Shown here: one piece after another, positions 35,510-44,646 of the stretch | Layout of the letters: the number at the start of each line of letters is the position of its first letter | Position numbering within the stretch: the stretch's first letter is position 1 | From: Roseateles depolymerans | Lineage (GTDB): Bacteria; Pseudomonadota; Gammaproteobacteria; Burkholderiales; Burkholderiaceae_C | Assembly (NCBI RefSeq): GCF_003387155.1 | Contig: NZ_QUMT01000001.1 | Location: 1,677,858-1,741,857, forward strand | DNA length: 64,000 nucleotides | Reading direction: 5' to 3' | Made by a program: the position numbers and the translations under genes | Notes under the pieces: generated by a model | The model's input: only the letters and a program-made list of their open reading frames with translations | The model's database searches: none | What the model was told of the DNA's origin: nothing

Positions 35510-35761
35510 TCAGGCGGACAGCTTGCCGTTCAGGAAATCCGTCAGCGCACCCACCGTGGCGAAGGTGGAACCGTCGATCTCGTCATCGTCCACGACGATG
35601 CCGAACTGTTCCTCCAGGGCGGTGATCAGGCTGACGACGGCCATGGAATCGAGCTCCGGCAATGCGCCCAGCAGCGCCGTGTCCGGCGTGAAGGCCTTGG
35701 CACGCCCCTCCAGGCTCAGGACGTCGTCCAGGATGTCCAGCAGATGTTCTTGTGTGTTCAT
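35510..35761 (-). CDS. Acyl carrier protein, exosortase-associated
   Basis: This 83-aa acidic helical protein has the phosphopantetheine attachment Ser in ELDSMAVVSLI. It opens the minus-strand unit that continues with the two hydrolases and is divergent from the acyl-CoA ligase gene, its likely loading enzyme. The start at 35761 (MNTQEHLLDIL) gives the normal length. Confidence 0.9.
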   Translation of the reverse strand: MNTQEHLLDILDDVLSLEGRAKAFTPDTALLGALPELDSMAVVSLITALEEQFGIVVDDDEIDGSTFATVGALTDFLNGKLSA

Positions 35762-35882
35762 GTCGGGCGGAATCTTACCCGTCGGCCCCCGGGCGCACGC
35801 CCGCCCAGCGCCCCCCCATCCCAAGGGGAGGCCCCCAGGGAGGTGAAATCTTTCCGGGGGGCTGCATGAGATACTTTTTTCC
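35762..35882. promoter_or_regulatory. Divergent promoter region between ACP and acyl-CoA ligase genes
   Basis: These 121 bases separate two divergent units of the same pathway, so both promoters must lie here. GATACT just before the ligase ATG resembles a -10 element but is too close to allow much leader. Runs of C and G (for example at 35810-35840) could pair. No operator can be named. Confidence 0.35.
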
Positions 35883-37592
35883 ATGCCCGCCCTCGACAGC
35901 CACCTGCTCCCGCACCTCATCCAGTGCAGCGCCGACCGTGACCCGGCCGCCCCCGCTCTGAGGGACGGCGCTCGGCTGCTGAACTATGGCGAACTGGCAG
36001 GCCAGGTGCAGGCGCTGGCCCACGGGCTGCTGGCGCTGGGCCTGGGCCGCGCCGAGCGGGTGGGCATCTATCTGGACAAGCGGATGGAGACGGTCGTGGC
36101 CAGCTTTGCCGCGCCGGCGGCGGGTGGGGTCTTTGTGCCCATCAATCCCATCCTGAAGGCCGAGCAGGTTGGCTTCATCGTGCGGGATTGCGAGGTGCGG
36201 GTGCTAATCACCTCGCGTGACCGCCTGGCCACGCTGCAGCCGGTGCTGGCGCAGTGCCCGTCGCTGCGTCATGTGGTGCTGGTGGATTCGCCGGTGAGTG
36301 CGGCGACCCCCACAGCAGCACTCGGGGCTGCGGGTGTGCCTTCGGCGTTGGCGACGGGGGCAGCCCTTGGTGCGGTCCCTGGTGCGCTGGCAGGTGGCGG
36401 AACAGACTCCAGCTGGGTCCGGTATGCCGATCTTCTGGACGCTCCGCCCCGTCCCGGCCACCGCGTGATCGACACCGACATGGTGTCCATCCTCTACACC
36501 TCCGGCTCCACCGGCCGGCCCAAGGGCGTGGTGCTGTCCCACCGCAACATGGTGGCGGGCGCCAAGAGCGTGGCCAGCTACCTGGGCAACCATGCGCAGG
36601 ACCGGCTGCTGGCCGCGCTGCCGCTGTCCTTCGACGCCGGCTTCAGCCAGCTGACAACGGCCTTCCACAGCGGGGCCTCGGTCACGCTGCTGAACTACCT
36701 GATGCCGCGGGACGTGCTCAAGGCCCTGGAGCGAGACCGCATCACCGGCCTGACTGCCGTGCCGCCGCTCTACATCCAGCTCACCCAGCTCGAATGGCCC
36801 CAGGCCATCGATGAACACCTGCGCTACTTCGCCAACACGGGCGGACGGATGCCGCGCGAGACGCTGGGCCTGCTGCGCCAGCGTGTGCCGTCGGCGAAGC
36901 CGTTCCTGATGTACGGCCTGACCGAGGCCTTCCGCTCGACCTACCTGCCGCCGGACGAGGTGGACCGCCGGCCGGACTCCATTGGCAAGGCCATTCCCAA
37001 TGCCGAGATCCTGGTGCTGCGGGAAGACGGCACGCCCTGTGCGCCGGATGAGCCGGGCGAGCTGGTCCACCGGGGTGCGCTGGTGGGCATGGGCTACTGG
37101 AACGATGCCGAGAAAACCGCCGAGCGCTACAAGCTGCTGCCGACGGGCACCGCCGGCCGCGAAGCAGGCCTTCAGCTGCCGGAATATGCGGTGTTCTCCG
37201 GCGACACGGTGCGCATGGATGCCGAAGGCTTCCTCTATTTCATCGGCCGCCGTGACGAGATGATCAAGACCTCGGGCTACCGGGTGAGCCCGACCGAGGT
37301 GGAGGAAATCCTCTACGCGACGCAACTGCTGGGCGAGTGCGCGGCCTTTGGTGTGGCTCATCCGACCCTCGGGCAGGCCATCCAGGTCATTGCCACGCCC
37401 CCGGCGGGGAGTGACACGCTGGACACCCAGGCCCTGCTGACCGCCTGCCGCGCCCGCATGCCGGCCTACATGATCCCGGCGGGCGTCCAGGTGCGCAGCG
37501 GGCCGCTCCCCCGCAACCCCAACGGCAAGATCGATCGCAAGCTGCTCAGCACCGAGTGGATCGCGGCACAGGAATCCGATGCAAAGTCCTGA
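35883..37592 (+). CDS. Acyl-CoA ligase (AMP-forming), exosortase-A-system-associated
   Basis: This 569-aa adenylate-forming enzyme activates a carboxylic acid and probably loads it on the divergent acyl carrier protein. The phosphate-binding loop is YTSGSTGRPKGVVLSH. Further motifs are MYGLTEAFRSTYLP, the hinge FSGDTVRMDAEGFLYFIGRRDEMIKTSGYRVSP, and the catalytic Lys near the end in NPNGKIDRK. It fits the ligase-1 family of exosortase loci (TIGR03098). The stop lies 14 bases inside the decarboxylase gene. Confidence 0.88.
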   Translation: MPALDSHLLPHLIQCSADRDPAAPALRDGARLLNYGELAGQVQALAHGLLALGLGRAERVGIYLDKRMETVVASFAAPAAGGVFVPINPILKAEQVGFIVRDCEVRVLITSRDRLATLQPVLAQCPSLRHVVLVDSPVSAATPTAALGAAGVPSALATGAALGAVPGALAGGGTDSSWVRYADLLDAPPRPGHRVIDTDMVSILYTSGSTGRPKGVVLSHRNMVAGAKSVASYLGNHAQDRLLAALPLSFDAGFSQLTTAFHSGASVTLLNYLMPRDVLKALERDRITGLTAVPPLYIQLTQLEWPQAIDEHLRYFANTGGRMPRETLGLLRQRVPSAKPFLMYGLTEAFRSTYLPPDEVDRRPDSIGKAIPNAEILVLREDGTPCAPDEPGELVHRGALVGMGYWNDAEKTAERYKLLPTGTAGREAGLQLPEYAVFSGDTVRMDAEGFLYFIGRRDEMIKTSGYRVSPTEVEEILYATQLLGECAAFGVAHPTLGQAIQVIATPPAGSDTLDTQALLTACRARMPAYMIPAGVQVRSGPLPRNPNGKIDRKLLSTEWIAAQESDAKS

Positions 37593-38835
37593 GAAAGAAG
37601 CGGGCCGACAGCCGCCGCAGCATGCACCGCTGGTGCAGTTTCCGGTGGTGGATGGGCAGTTGCAGATCGGCGGTCAGCCGCTGACGCGCCTGGCGGACCG
37701 CATTGGCCGCACACCGTTCTACGCCTATGGCCGCGAGCAGTTGACCGCGCGGGTGCAGTCGCTGCGCAGTGCGCTGCCAGCGGGCATCGAGCTGCATTTC
37801 GCGATGAAGGCCAATCCGATGCCAGCCGTGGTGGCCCACATGGCCCGGCTGGTGGATGGCATCGACGTGGCTTCCGGCGGTGAGCTGCAGGTGGCGCTGG
37901 ATGCCGGTGCCGACCCGCGGGAGATCAGCTTCGCCGGGCCGGGCAAGACCGAGCTTGAACTGCGCCAGGCGCTGGCGGCCGGCATCCTGGTCAACATCGA
38001 ATCCTTCCGCGAAGTGACGCTGCTGGCGCGACTGAGCGCGGAGACGGGCTATGCGGCGCGTGTGGCGGTGCGCGTGAATCCGGACTTCGAGCTGAAGTCC
38101 TCCGGCATGAAGATGGGCGGTGGCCCCAAGCAGTTCGGCGTGGATGCGGAGCAGGTGCCGGCGCTGCTGCAGCAGATCGGGCAGGCGGGCCTGGGCTTCG
38201 AGGGCTTCCATCTTTTTGCCGGCTCCCAGAACCTCAAACCCGAGGCCATCATCGAGGCCCAGCAAAAGAGCTTTGAGCTGGCCCTGCGGCTGGCGGAATC
38301 CGCCCCGGCGCCGGTGCGCACGCTCAACCTGGGGGGCGGTTTCGGTATTCCGTATTTCCCCGGCGAGCAGCGGCTGGATCTGGCGCCCATCGGCCAGAAC
38401 CTGGCGACGCTGCAAACGCGTGCGGCGCAGGAAATGGGCGGCACGCGACTGGTGATCGAGCTGGGCCGGTACCTGGTGGGCGAGGCCGGGGTGTATGTCT
38501 GCCGCGTGCTGGACCGCAAGGTGTCCCGCGGACAGGTCTATCTGGTGACCGACGGCGGCCTGCATCACCATCTGGCGGCGTCGGGCAACTTCGGCCAGGT
38601 CATCCGCAAGAACTATCCGGTGGCCATCGGCAACCGCATGGACGGGGAGCTGGAGCCCGGGGTGTCGGTGGTGGGGCCGCTGTGCACGCCGCTGGACCTG
38701 CTGGGCGAGCGCATGGCGCTGCCGCATGCGGAGCCGGGGGATCTGGTGGTGGTGTTCCAGTCCGGCGCTTATGGCGTCAGCGCGAGTCCGCAGCAGTTCT
38801 TGAGCCACCCGCCGGCTGCCGAGGTGCTGGTGTGA
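37579..38835 (+). CDS. PLP-dependent decarboxylase, exosortase-A-system-associated
   Basis: This 418-aa protein belongs to the alanine-racemase-fold decarboxylases (like LysA): the PLP lysine is in HFAMKANPMPAVV, the glycine-rich phosphate loop in LNLGGGFGIPYF, and the C-terminal catalytic Cys in GPLCTPLDLLGERM. It fits the decarboxylase family of exosortase loci (TIGR03099). It probably produces an amine from an amino acid for attachment or activation. It overlaps the ligase gene by 14 bases. Confidence 0.88.
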   Translation: MQSPEKEAGRQPPQHAPLVQFPVVDGQLQIGGQPLTRLADRIGRTPFYAYGREQLTARVQSLRSALPAGIELHFAMKANPMPAVVAHMARLVDGIDVASGGELQVALDAGADPREISFAGPGKTELELRQALAAGILVNIESFREVTLLARLSAETGYAARVAVRVNPDFELKSSGMKMGGGPKQFGVDAEQVPALLQQIGQAGLGFEGFHLFAGSQNLKPEAIIEAQQKSFELALRLAESAPAPVRTLNLGGGFGIPYFPGEQRLDLAPIGQNLATLQTRAAQEMGGTRLVIELGRYLVGEAGVYVCRVLDRKVSRGQVYLVTDGGLHHHLAASGNFGQVIRKNYPVAIGNRMDGELEPGVSVVGPLCTPLDLLGERMALPHAEPGDLVVVFQSGAYGVSASPQQFLSHPPAAEVLV

Positions 38836-38848
38836 GGCTGACGCAGCC

Positions 38849-39910
38849 ATGAGCGGCTCCGCACGGCGGCTGGCTCAGCTGGATGCGCTGCGGGGGCTGG
38901 CCGCGCTGCTGGTGGTGGGCTTTCACTACACCACGCGCTATCAGGACCTGTATGGTCACACCAGTGCACCGCTGCTGTCGCTGCCCTGGGGGCATTACGG
39001 CGTCAACCTGTTCTTCATGATCAGCGGCTTCGTCATCTTCATGACGCTGGAGCGCACCCGGCGGCCGATGGATTTCGTGGTGTCGCGTTTCAGCCGGTTG
39101 TATCCGGCGTATTGGGGCGCGCTGCTGCTGACCTTTGCACTGACGCATCTGCTGGGCCTGCCCGGCAAGGAAGTCGGATGGCCGACGCTGCTGGCCAATG
39201 TGACGATGCTGCAGGAGCTGGCCGGCGTGGCCCATGTCGACGGGGTGTATTGGACGCTCACCGTGGAGCTGCTGTTTTACGCCTGGGCGCTGCTGAGCTG
39301 GCTGCAGGGCGGCGGGAAGCGGTTGTGTCAGGTGCTGTGGGTCTTCCTCGCCATCCGGGCCGTGTACGTGCTGGCCGCGCAGTGGGGCGGGGTGGACCTG
39401 CCGTGGGTGCTGCAGCGATGGATGCTGCTGCCCTACATCGCCTGGTTTGCGCTGGGGGTTGCGGTCTATCGAGGCTCTTTGACCAGCCGTGCCGCGTCGA
39501 TGGACCCGGGTGAGGCGCGATCCTCCGGCACGGCGGGCGCCTGGCGGATGGCTGCAGCGGCTGTCCTGGTCATCGGTCTGGGGCAGGGGCCCTGGGTCGC
39601 ACTGCTCGCCTGCGGCTGCCTCGTCCTGCTCTACGGAGCGGCCCTTGGGCGCTGGACCTGGCTGGAGCATCGCCTGTGGCTGTGGCTGGGCAGCATCTCC
39701 TACACGATGTATCTGCTGCACGAGAACATCGGCTGGGCGCTGCTGCGTCGGCTGGAAGGCATGGGGCTGCCGGCCACGCTGGCGATTGTGCTGGTGCTGG
39801 CGGTGTCGCTGGGTCTGGCGCATGCCCTCACGCATGCGGTGGAGCAACCGGCCATGCGCTGGATCCGCCGGCGGTATCAACAGCGTCAGCTGCGGGAGGC
39901 CGCGGCATGA
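38849..39910 (+). CDS. Membrane acyltransferase, family 3 (OafA/YrhL type)
   Basis: This 353-aa inner-membrane protein with about ten hydrophobic segments acylates surface sugars. It begins RLAQLDALRGLAALLVVGFHY with the catalytic-type His, then has NLFFMISGFVIFMTLERT and FVVSRFSRLYPAYW, all typical of acyltransferase 3. It starts 13 bases after the decarboxylase gene. Confidence 0.9.
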   Translation: MSGSARRLAQLDALRGLAALLVVGFHYTTRYQDLYGHTSAPLLSLPWGHYGVNLFFMISGFVIFMTLERTRRPMDFVVSRFSRLYPAYWGALLLTFALTHLLGLPGKEVGWPTLLANVTMLQELAGVAHVDGVYWTLTVELLFYAWALLSWLQGGGKRLCQVLWVFLAIRAVYVLAAQWGGVDLPWVLQRWMLLPYIAWFALGVAVYRGSLTSRAASMDPGEARSSGTAGAWRMAAAAVLVIGLGQGPWVALLACGCLVLLYGAALGRWTWLEHRLWLWLGSISYTMYLLHENIGWALLRRLEGMGLPATLAIVLVLAVSLGLAHALTHAVEQPAMRWIRRRYQQRQLREAAA

Positions 39911-39955
39911 AGGACGGTCTGATGGCTGTCTGCGCGCCCGGTGGTTGAGCGACCC

Positions 39956-40822
39956 ATGCGATCACGCCAATGGGGCTGGGCCGTCCTGAGCGGCACTGTG
40001 CTGATGACCGCTGCCGCCGCCGGACTCAAACTCTGGGCGGACGAGCGGCGGGCGGATCAGTCGCTGGAAGCCCGGGTGAAAGCGATCCGGCCCGTTCCCA
40101 CCGGAAGCGCCAGTTGCGACGCCTGGTTGGCGGGCCGCATGCCCCTGGTGCTGGTGGCCATGGGCCAATCCAACGCCGGCAACCACGGAGATCCGCCCGC
40201 GTCCACGGCACCCCGTCCGCCCATCCCGGTGCTGCATCAGGGCCGGTGTGTGATGGTGCAGGACCCGCTGCCCGGGGCCACCGGCTCGGGCGCGAGCCTG
40301 TGGTCGTCGGTGCATCAACAGTTGGGTGGACAGTGGGCAGGGCGTCCGGTCGTCTGGATGGTGATGGCGGTCGAGTCCACCTCGCTGCAGGACTGGATCG
40401 AGGACGGCAGTCCGCTGCGGCAGGCATGGGAGCGCGAGATCGATGCCACGGTAGCCACCGGCTGGCCGATTGCGGGAGTGCTGTGGCAGCAGGGCGAGGC
40501 CGATGCCCTGAGCGGCACCAGCACCGAGGACTACATGCGCGGCATGCGGCGCCTGCGGGCGCTGACCGAGGCGCGAGGGCTGCCGGGGCCGTGGTGGCTG
40601 GCGCGATCGACCTATTGCCCGCGTGCCGACGAGCGCCTGCGCCAGGACGTGCGGGCGGCCGTCGCGGACCTGGTCGATGAGCCGGGGAACGGTTTCCGGG
40701 CGGGGCCCGACACCGACAGCTTGACCGGCGCCATGAGAAACGGCTGCCACTTCAGCGCCGAGGGCGTGAAAGCAGCAGCCGTGTTGTGGCGCCAGGCGTT
40801 GGCGATGAAGCCGCCGCAGTAA
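39956..40822 (+). CDS. SGNH/GDSL-type esterase (SASA-like), membrane-anchored or exported
   Basis: About 288 aa. One N-terminal hydrophobic segment (residues about 6-23) is followed by an SGNH hydrolase domain: block I MGQSNAGNHG (Ser nucleophile), block III-like VLWQQGEADA, and the C-terminal His in NGCHFSAEGVKAAA. The family includes carbohydrate O-acetylesterases, and following an acyltransferase gene it may trim or transfer O-acyl groups. The ATG at 39956 (MRSRQWGWAVLSG) is preferred; an in-frame GTG at 39941 would add five residues. Confidence 0.8.
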   Translation: MRSRQWGWAVLSGTVLMTAAAAGLKLWADERRADQSLEARVKAIRPVPTGSASCDAWLAGRMPLVLVAMGQSNAGNHGDPPASTAPRPPIPVLHQGRCVMVQDPLPGATGSGASLWSSVHQQLGGQWAGRPVVWMVMAVESTSLQDWIEDGSPLRQAWEREIDATVATGWPIAGVLWQQGEADALSGTSTEDYMRGMRRLRALTEARGLPGPWWLARSTYCPRADERLRQDVRAAVADLVDEPGNGFRAGPDTDSLTGAMRNGCHFSAEGVKAAAVLWRQALAMKPPQ

Positions 40823-40841
40823 TGCGAGCGGCTCCCAGGCA

Positions 40842-42854
40842 TCAACCCTCGATCTTGATGCTCAGCGCCGTGCCGCTGTAGCTCACGCTGATCTTGGTGA
40901 AGCCGTCCACGGTCACCGTGCTGTAGCGACCGGCCAGCGAGGCGCCGCTGAGCACCTGTACCGTGTCACCCGCCTTGACGACGGTGCCCTTGGCAAACTT
41001 CACATTCAGCGTGGCACCGTCTTCGACGTTCACCGCGCCCGCAGCGACCAGGCGGCCCGCGCCGCTGCCGCCCAGCACCACCTGCAGCGTGGAGCCGGCG
41101 CGCTGGCTGAACTTGCCACCCACGGCCACTTGCGGTGCTGCGGCATTGCTGACCAGCGTGCCGCCGGCCAGATAGACGTCGCCCTTGCCCAGGGCCGAGC
41201 TGCTGTCGGCGGAGATCACACCGGCCTTGAGCACCAGGCCACCGCTGAAGGTGTTGGCGCCGCTCAGGTGCAGCGTGCCGCTGCCGGACTTGGTCAGCTT
41301 ACCGGCGCCGCCGATGTCATTGCGCCAGCTGTCTTCGGCGTAGAAGCCGCCCAGGGTGCCGTCCATCGTCAGGTCCACGTCGCCGTTGAAGGCGCCGTAG
41401 CCGTCGGCCGCCGCCACGTAGTTCAGGCGGCCCCAACCTTCGGCGTCGTCCATCACCAGCCAGCCGGAGGGCAGGGCGGTGGTCTTGAGCACCACGCGGC
41501 GCTGGTCGGCGCTCAGGTAGGGCAGGCGGGTTTCGAGCAGCACTTCAGCGCCCTTGGGGACAACCGCGGCCTTGGTCTTGTCGCCGGTCTGCGGCAGGCC
41601 GAAGGTCATGCGGCGCTGGGCGTTGGTGCGCAGCGAGACCCAGTCGTTGAAGCGGTCGTCGGCGGCGGCGGCCGAGTGGGCGTAGGTCTGCAGCGCGGCG
41701 AAGGAGCTCGCGCCCGCAGCCGATTGCATCGCGGCTTGCGCCTGCTGATAGGCGGTGGTCTTGATGGCGACGTTCGACCCGTTGGCGATGGCGGCAGCGG
41801 CCGAGGCCTGGCCCAGGATGCGTCCACCGATCACGTCCATCGGCGAATGCATGCCGGCCAGGATGCGGTTTTCGCCGAGCTCCAGCGAGCGGGCCATCAT
41901 TTCCTGGAAGCGCTGCGGCACCAGATAGGCCATGGCCAGCGCCTTGCGCACGCCTTCAGCCGTGTGGCCGCTGATGTAGCCGCCGTCGGTGGTGGGCGTG
42001 CTGCTCTTGGCCGGGACCAGTTGCGGCACGACGATGACGTTGCTGCTCCAGCGCCACGGACGCGCGTACTTGTAGAAGCGCTTGGCGGGTTCGGTGGAGG
42101 CGTTGTCGCCGACGTTGTTGATGAAGTCCACGGCCAGGCCGAGGGTCTTGTTGCCTGCGGCCGTGCTCACGCCGACATCGGCGCCGGTGTCGTTGTAGAG
42201 CACCGTGGTGGCGTCGGCCGGCATGCTGGTGATGCTGGTGGTCTGGCCCGCGGCGGTGCGCCAGGCGCTGGTCAGCGGGCCCATGCCGTCGCTGATGCTG
42301 TAGCCCTTGCCGCGGCGGTCGTCGAGGTAGGCGGCCAGGGCTTGTGCGTCCGTGCGGGCGGCGGTGGCGGTGACCACGTACTGGATGTTGGCGCTGTGCG
42401 CGGCGGTGTCGAGCACCTTGCCGTCGGTGGCGTCACCCGGGATGCCGGACCAGGTGGAGGCGGTCACGGCCGGGAAGCTGCCGTTGGCGGCGGCGGTGAC
42501 ACCGGCGTCCACGATCTGCGTGCTGGGCTGCCAGACGCTGAGGAAGCCGGAGACGGCGCGCACGCCGGCGTTGGTCTGCAGCGTGGCGTAGCGGGCATCG
42601 CCGCGCTGGTTGGTGGCAGCGTTGTCGACGAAGGGCGGGACGGCGGTGGCGTCCTGTACCGGCGCGGTGTCGGTGGTGCCCAGGCCGGTGGGAGCTGCGG
42701 GCAGGGTAGCGACGCTGGTATCGTCGCCGCCATCACCGCCGCAGCCGGTCATCAGGAAGCCGGTCAGCAGGGCCAGGGCGACTGGGCGCAGGGGGAAGCG
42801 GTGCAGGGGCGTGCCGGGGGACACAAGGGCGGCGGGGAGGAGCGAAGCGCGCAT
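40842..42854 (-). CDS. PAP2-family phosphatase lipoprotein with autotransporter-type beta-strand repeats
   Basis: This 670-aa protein carries a lipoprotein signal peptide (FLMTGCGGDG, lipobox Cys at about residue 38). A PAP2 acid-phosphatase core spans about 240-370: KRFYKYARPW (KX6RP), GGYISGHTAEG (the usual PSGH is ISGH), and ENRILAGMHSPMDVIGG for the third motif. Residues about 510-590 form a beta-strand repeat of the autotransporter-associated type (LTKSGSGTLHLSGANTFSGG), but there is no barrel domain. It should be a surface or periplasmic phosphatase. It is convergent with the esterase gene. Confidence 0.85.
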   Translation of the reverse strand: MRASLLPAALVSPGTPLHRFPLRPVALALLTGFLMTGCGGDGGDDTSVATLPAAPTGLGTTDTAPVQDATAVPPFVDNAATNQRGDARYATLQTNAGVRAVSGFLSVWQPSTQIVDAGVTAAANGSFPAVTASTWSGIPGDATDGKVLDTAAHSANIQYVVTATAARTDAQALAAYLDDRRGKGYSISDGMGPLTSAWRTAAGQTTSITSMPADATTVLYNDTGADVGVSTAAGNKTLGLAVDFINNVGDNASTEPAKRFYKYARPWRWSSNVIVVPQLVPAKSSTPTTDGGYISGHTAEGVRKALAMAYLVPQRFQEMMARSLELGENRILAGMHSPMDVIGGRILGQASAAAAIANGSNVAIKTTAYQQAQAAMQSAAGASSFAALQTYAHSAAAADDRFNDWVSLRTNAQRRMTFGLPQTGDKTKAAVVPKGAEVLLETRLPYLSADQRRVVLKTTALPSGWLVMDDAEGWGRLNYVAAADGYGAFNGDVDLTMDGTLGGFYAEDSWRNDIGGAGKLTKSGSGTLHLSGANTFSGGLVLKAGVISADSSSALGKGDVYLAGGTLVSNAAAPQVAVGGKFSQRAGSTLQVVLGGSGAGRLVAAGAVNVEDGATLNVKFAKGTVVKAGDTVQVLSGASLAGRYSTVTVDGFTKISVSYSGTALSIKIEG

Positions 42855-42981
42855 GGGGTGGACCGGGAGACCGGGGAGGGTGGTGAAAAACCGCCGGACT
42901 CTAGGGAGGCAACATGTCGGCTGCGTGAAAAGTCAGATTTGTTGGTAAATCGATTAATTCGGGGTGGGAGGGGTGTACGAC

Positions 42982-43530
42982 ATGGAACTGATGGAAGCCC
43001 GTCGGCCGGCGAGCGGACATGCGGACCGGATCCTGAAGGTCAATCACGCGGGGGAGCATGGCGCCGTGAACATCTATGCGGGGCAGCGCTTGGTGGCTCG
43101 ATTCACGGCGCGGAGGATGCTCGGCGAATTGGCGGAGTTTCACGCGCATGAGCGGAAGCATCGAGGCATCTTCCAGGCGGAGCTTGAGCGGCGAGGGGTG
43201 CGGCGTTGTCGCAGCTATCTGCTGTGTGGGGTCGGGGGGTATGCGCTGGGCGTTATTACTGCGCTTCTGGGCAGTCGCGCCATTGCCGCGACGACGGTGG
43301 CCGTTGAGCAGGTGGTGCTCCGGCATCTGGAGCAGCAACTGGAGGAACTGGGCGGCAGCGATCCTGCGGCTTGCGATGCGATCCGGTCAATCGTTGAGGA
43401 GGAGCGACTGCACCATGATCGGTCTGTGGGGCATCTTCAAGGGCGGGAGATGGGGATGGGGTTGCGTGTGCTGGCTTTGGGGGTGGAGGGGTGTACTGAA
43501 GGGGTGATTGCGCTGGGAATGCGGTTGTAG
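42982..43530 (+). CDS. Coq7-type demethoxyubiquinone hydroxylase family protein
   Basis: This 182-aa carboxylate-bridged di-iron protein shows the Coq7 ligand motifs: RILKVNHAGEHGAVNIYAGQ, ELAEFHAHERKHRGIF (E-x-x-H), TVAVEQVVLRHLEQQ, and EEERLHHD. Family members hydroxylate demethoxyubiquinone in ubiquinone synthesis. The ATG at 42982 has GGAGGGG 8 bases upstream; a GTG at 42964 is in frame. It stands alone. Confidence 0.85.
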   Translation: MELMEARRPASGHADRILKVNHAGEHGAVNIYAGQRLVARFTARRMLGELAEFHAHERKHRGIFQAELERRGVRRCRSYLLCGVGGYALGVITALLGSRAIAATTVAVEQVVLRHLEQQLEELGGSDPAACDAIRSIVEEERLHHDRSVGHLQGREMGMGLRVLALGVEGCTEGVIALGMRL

Positions 43531-43616
43531 GGCGGGACCGTTTTTGGGAGTAGCTGAGTTGAGCGGGTTGTTAACCCGTGCGGATGCTGTGTACAAATAA
43601 AACTTGTTTGTCAAAA

Positions 43617-43898
43617 ATGCCTTTCGATAGCACGCTGAATAAAGTATTGAAGTGGGGGGTGGCATTTGGCCACTCGCCGGAAGCAATCTCATTTTTCGTG
43701 CTTGGGGTTGCATTTGGTGCCCTCGGACTCGTTGCCTTCAGAGTGCGGACCCAAGGGGTTGGCCCAAAGCGTATTGCATCGGTGTTCGCAAGCATTTTCT
43801 TCGGTGTACTGGCAGTCGCTTGCATCGCGGGTGCCTGTCAAAACATAAAGGTTCAGGCATTCATGGATATCGTGAGGTCCAAACGAGATAGCAGCTAG
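43617..43898 (+). CDS. Small hypothetical membrane protein
   Basis: About 93 aa with two hydrophobic segments (about 18-40 and 53-75). No family is recognised. The base composition is lower in GC than the flanking core genes and the start is uncertain (GTG at 43578 also possible). It marks the beginning of the AT-richer accessory stretch. A short CGGGTT/AACCCG hairpin lies just upstream. Confidence 0.5.
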   Translation: MPFDSTLNKVLKWGVAFGHSPEAISFFVLGVAFGALGLVAFRVRTQGVGPKRIASVFASIFFGVLAVACIAGACQNIKVQAFMDIVRSKRDSS

Positions 43899-43986
43899 CA
43901 AGATTTGCTAGCTTGCGGGCCCTTTCACGAACTGCGCTGGTGAGTTACCAAAGCGCATTGCGCATCAATAAGTTTCAGCGATCAAA

Positions 43987-44469
43987 ATGATGGAAAATAA
44001 AATTAAATGGCGAGATTTTGAGCAGAAATTTAGCGAAAAAGACATCATTGATATCGAAAAGAGACTGGATTTCCTACGGGATGCAGTGCATGACGCTTTG
44101 CTGAACTTCAACTCAGAAGATGTGGCTAGCGACTTGGACTTGAACCTAGGTATCTATTTAAATTACTTCGCTATCTCAGGTAATCAAGAATTGAGCGCAT
44201 GGCAAATCCACGATGCATGGTTTTACTACCATGCAGATGGAAATGGATTGTCGTCGGATATAGCGGCTGCGCTTAAGGAAATCTTATTCAAGGATGCAGA
44301 GAACGTTCAATCGCTATTGAATGAGATGCGCGAATGTCTTGATCTGAAAGGGCTTGTCTGTAGCGAAGCCGATGTGGTGATTTGGCTATCTTCCCTTGAT
44401 CATCTGGCTGTTTCCGCGTTGCAGTTGTTGAGCCTGAATAGGATGAAAAATGTCCTGCGTCATTTGTAG
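43987..44469 (+). CDS. Hypothetical protein, possible immunity protein
   Basis: This 160-aa acidic, mostly helical cytoplasmic protein (FNSEDVASDLDLNLGIYL, WQIHDAWFYYHADGNG) has no recognised domain. Size, acidity and AT-rich composition resemble immunity proteins found beside Rhs toxins, and broken rhs sequence lies about 5 kb downstream. The functional idea is inference only. Confidence 0.55.
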   Translation: MMENKIKWRDFEQKFSEKDIIDIEKRLDFLRDAVHDALLNFNSEDVASDLDLNLGIYLNYFAISGNQELSAWQIHDAWFYYHADGNGLSSDIAAALKEILFKDAENVQSLLNEMRECLDLKGLVCSEADVVIWLSSLDHLAVSALQLLSLNRMKNVLRHL

Positions 44470-44646
44470 AGATTGACGGAATTTATTGCGCGCATCATTT
44501 GCAATGGTCCCAGTTTTTTCGAATTAACCCAGCTGCTAAAAGTCCACGTGTCCCAGGTCAGTCGCAATACCATTCAATGGATTAGAGACTCATTTCCAGC
44601 TATTCCTTGCGGTAGACATTTCTGGCAAGTTGTGACTTGGAATTTT

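Noticed and set aside
41130-43151. Open frame of 673 codons on the plus strand
   Set aside because: It is antisense to the PAP2 phosphatase gene and shows only Gly/Ala/Val/His-rich shadow sequence.
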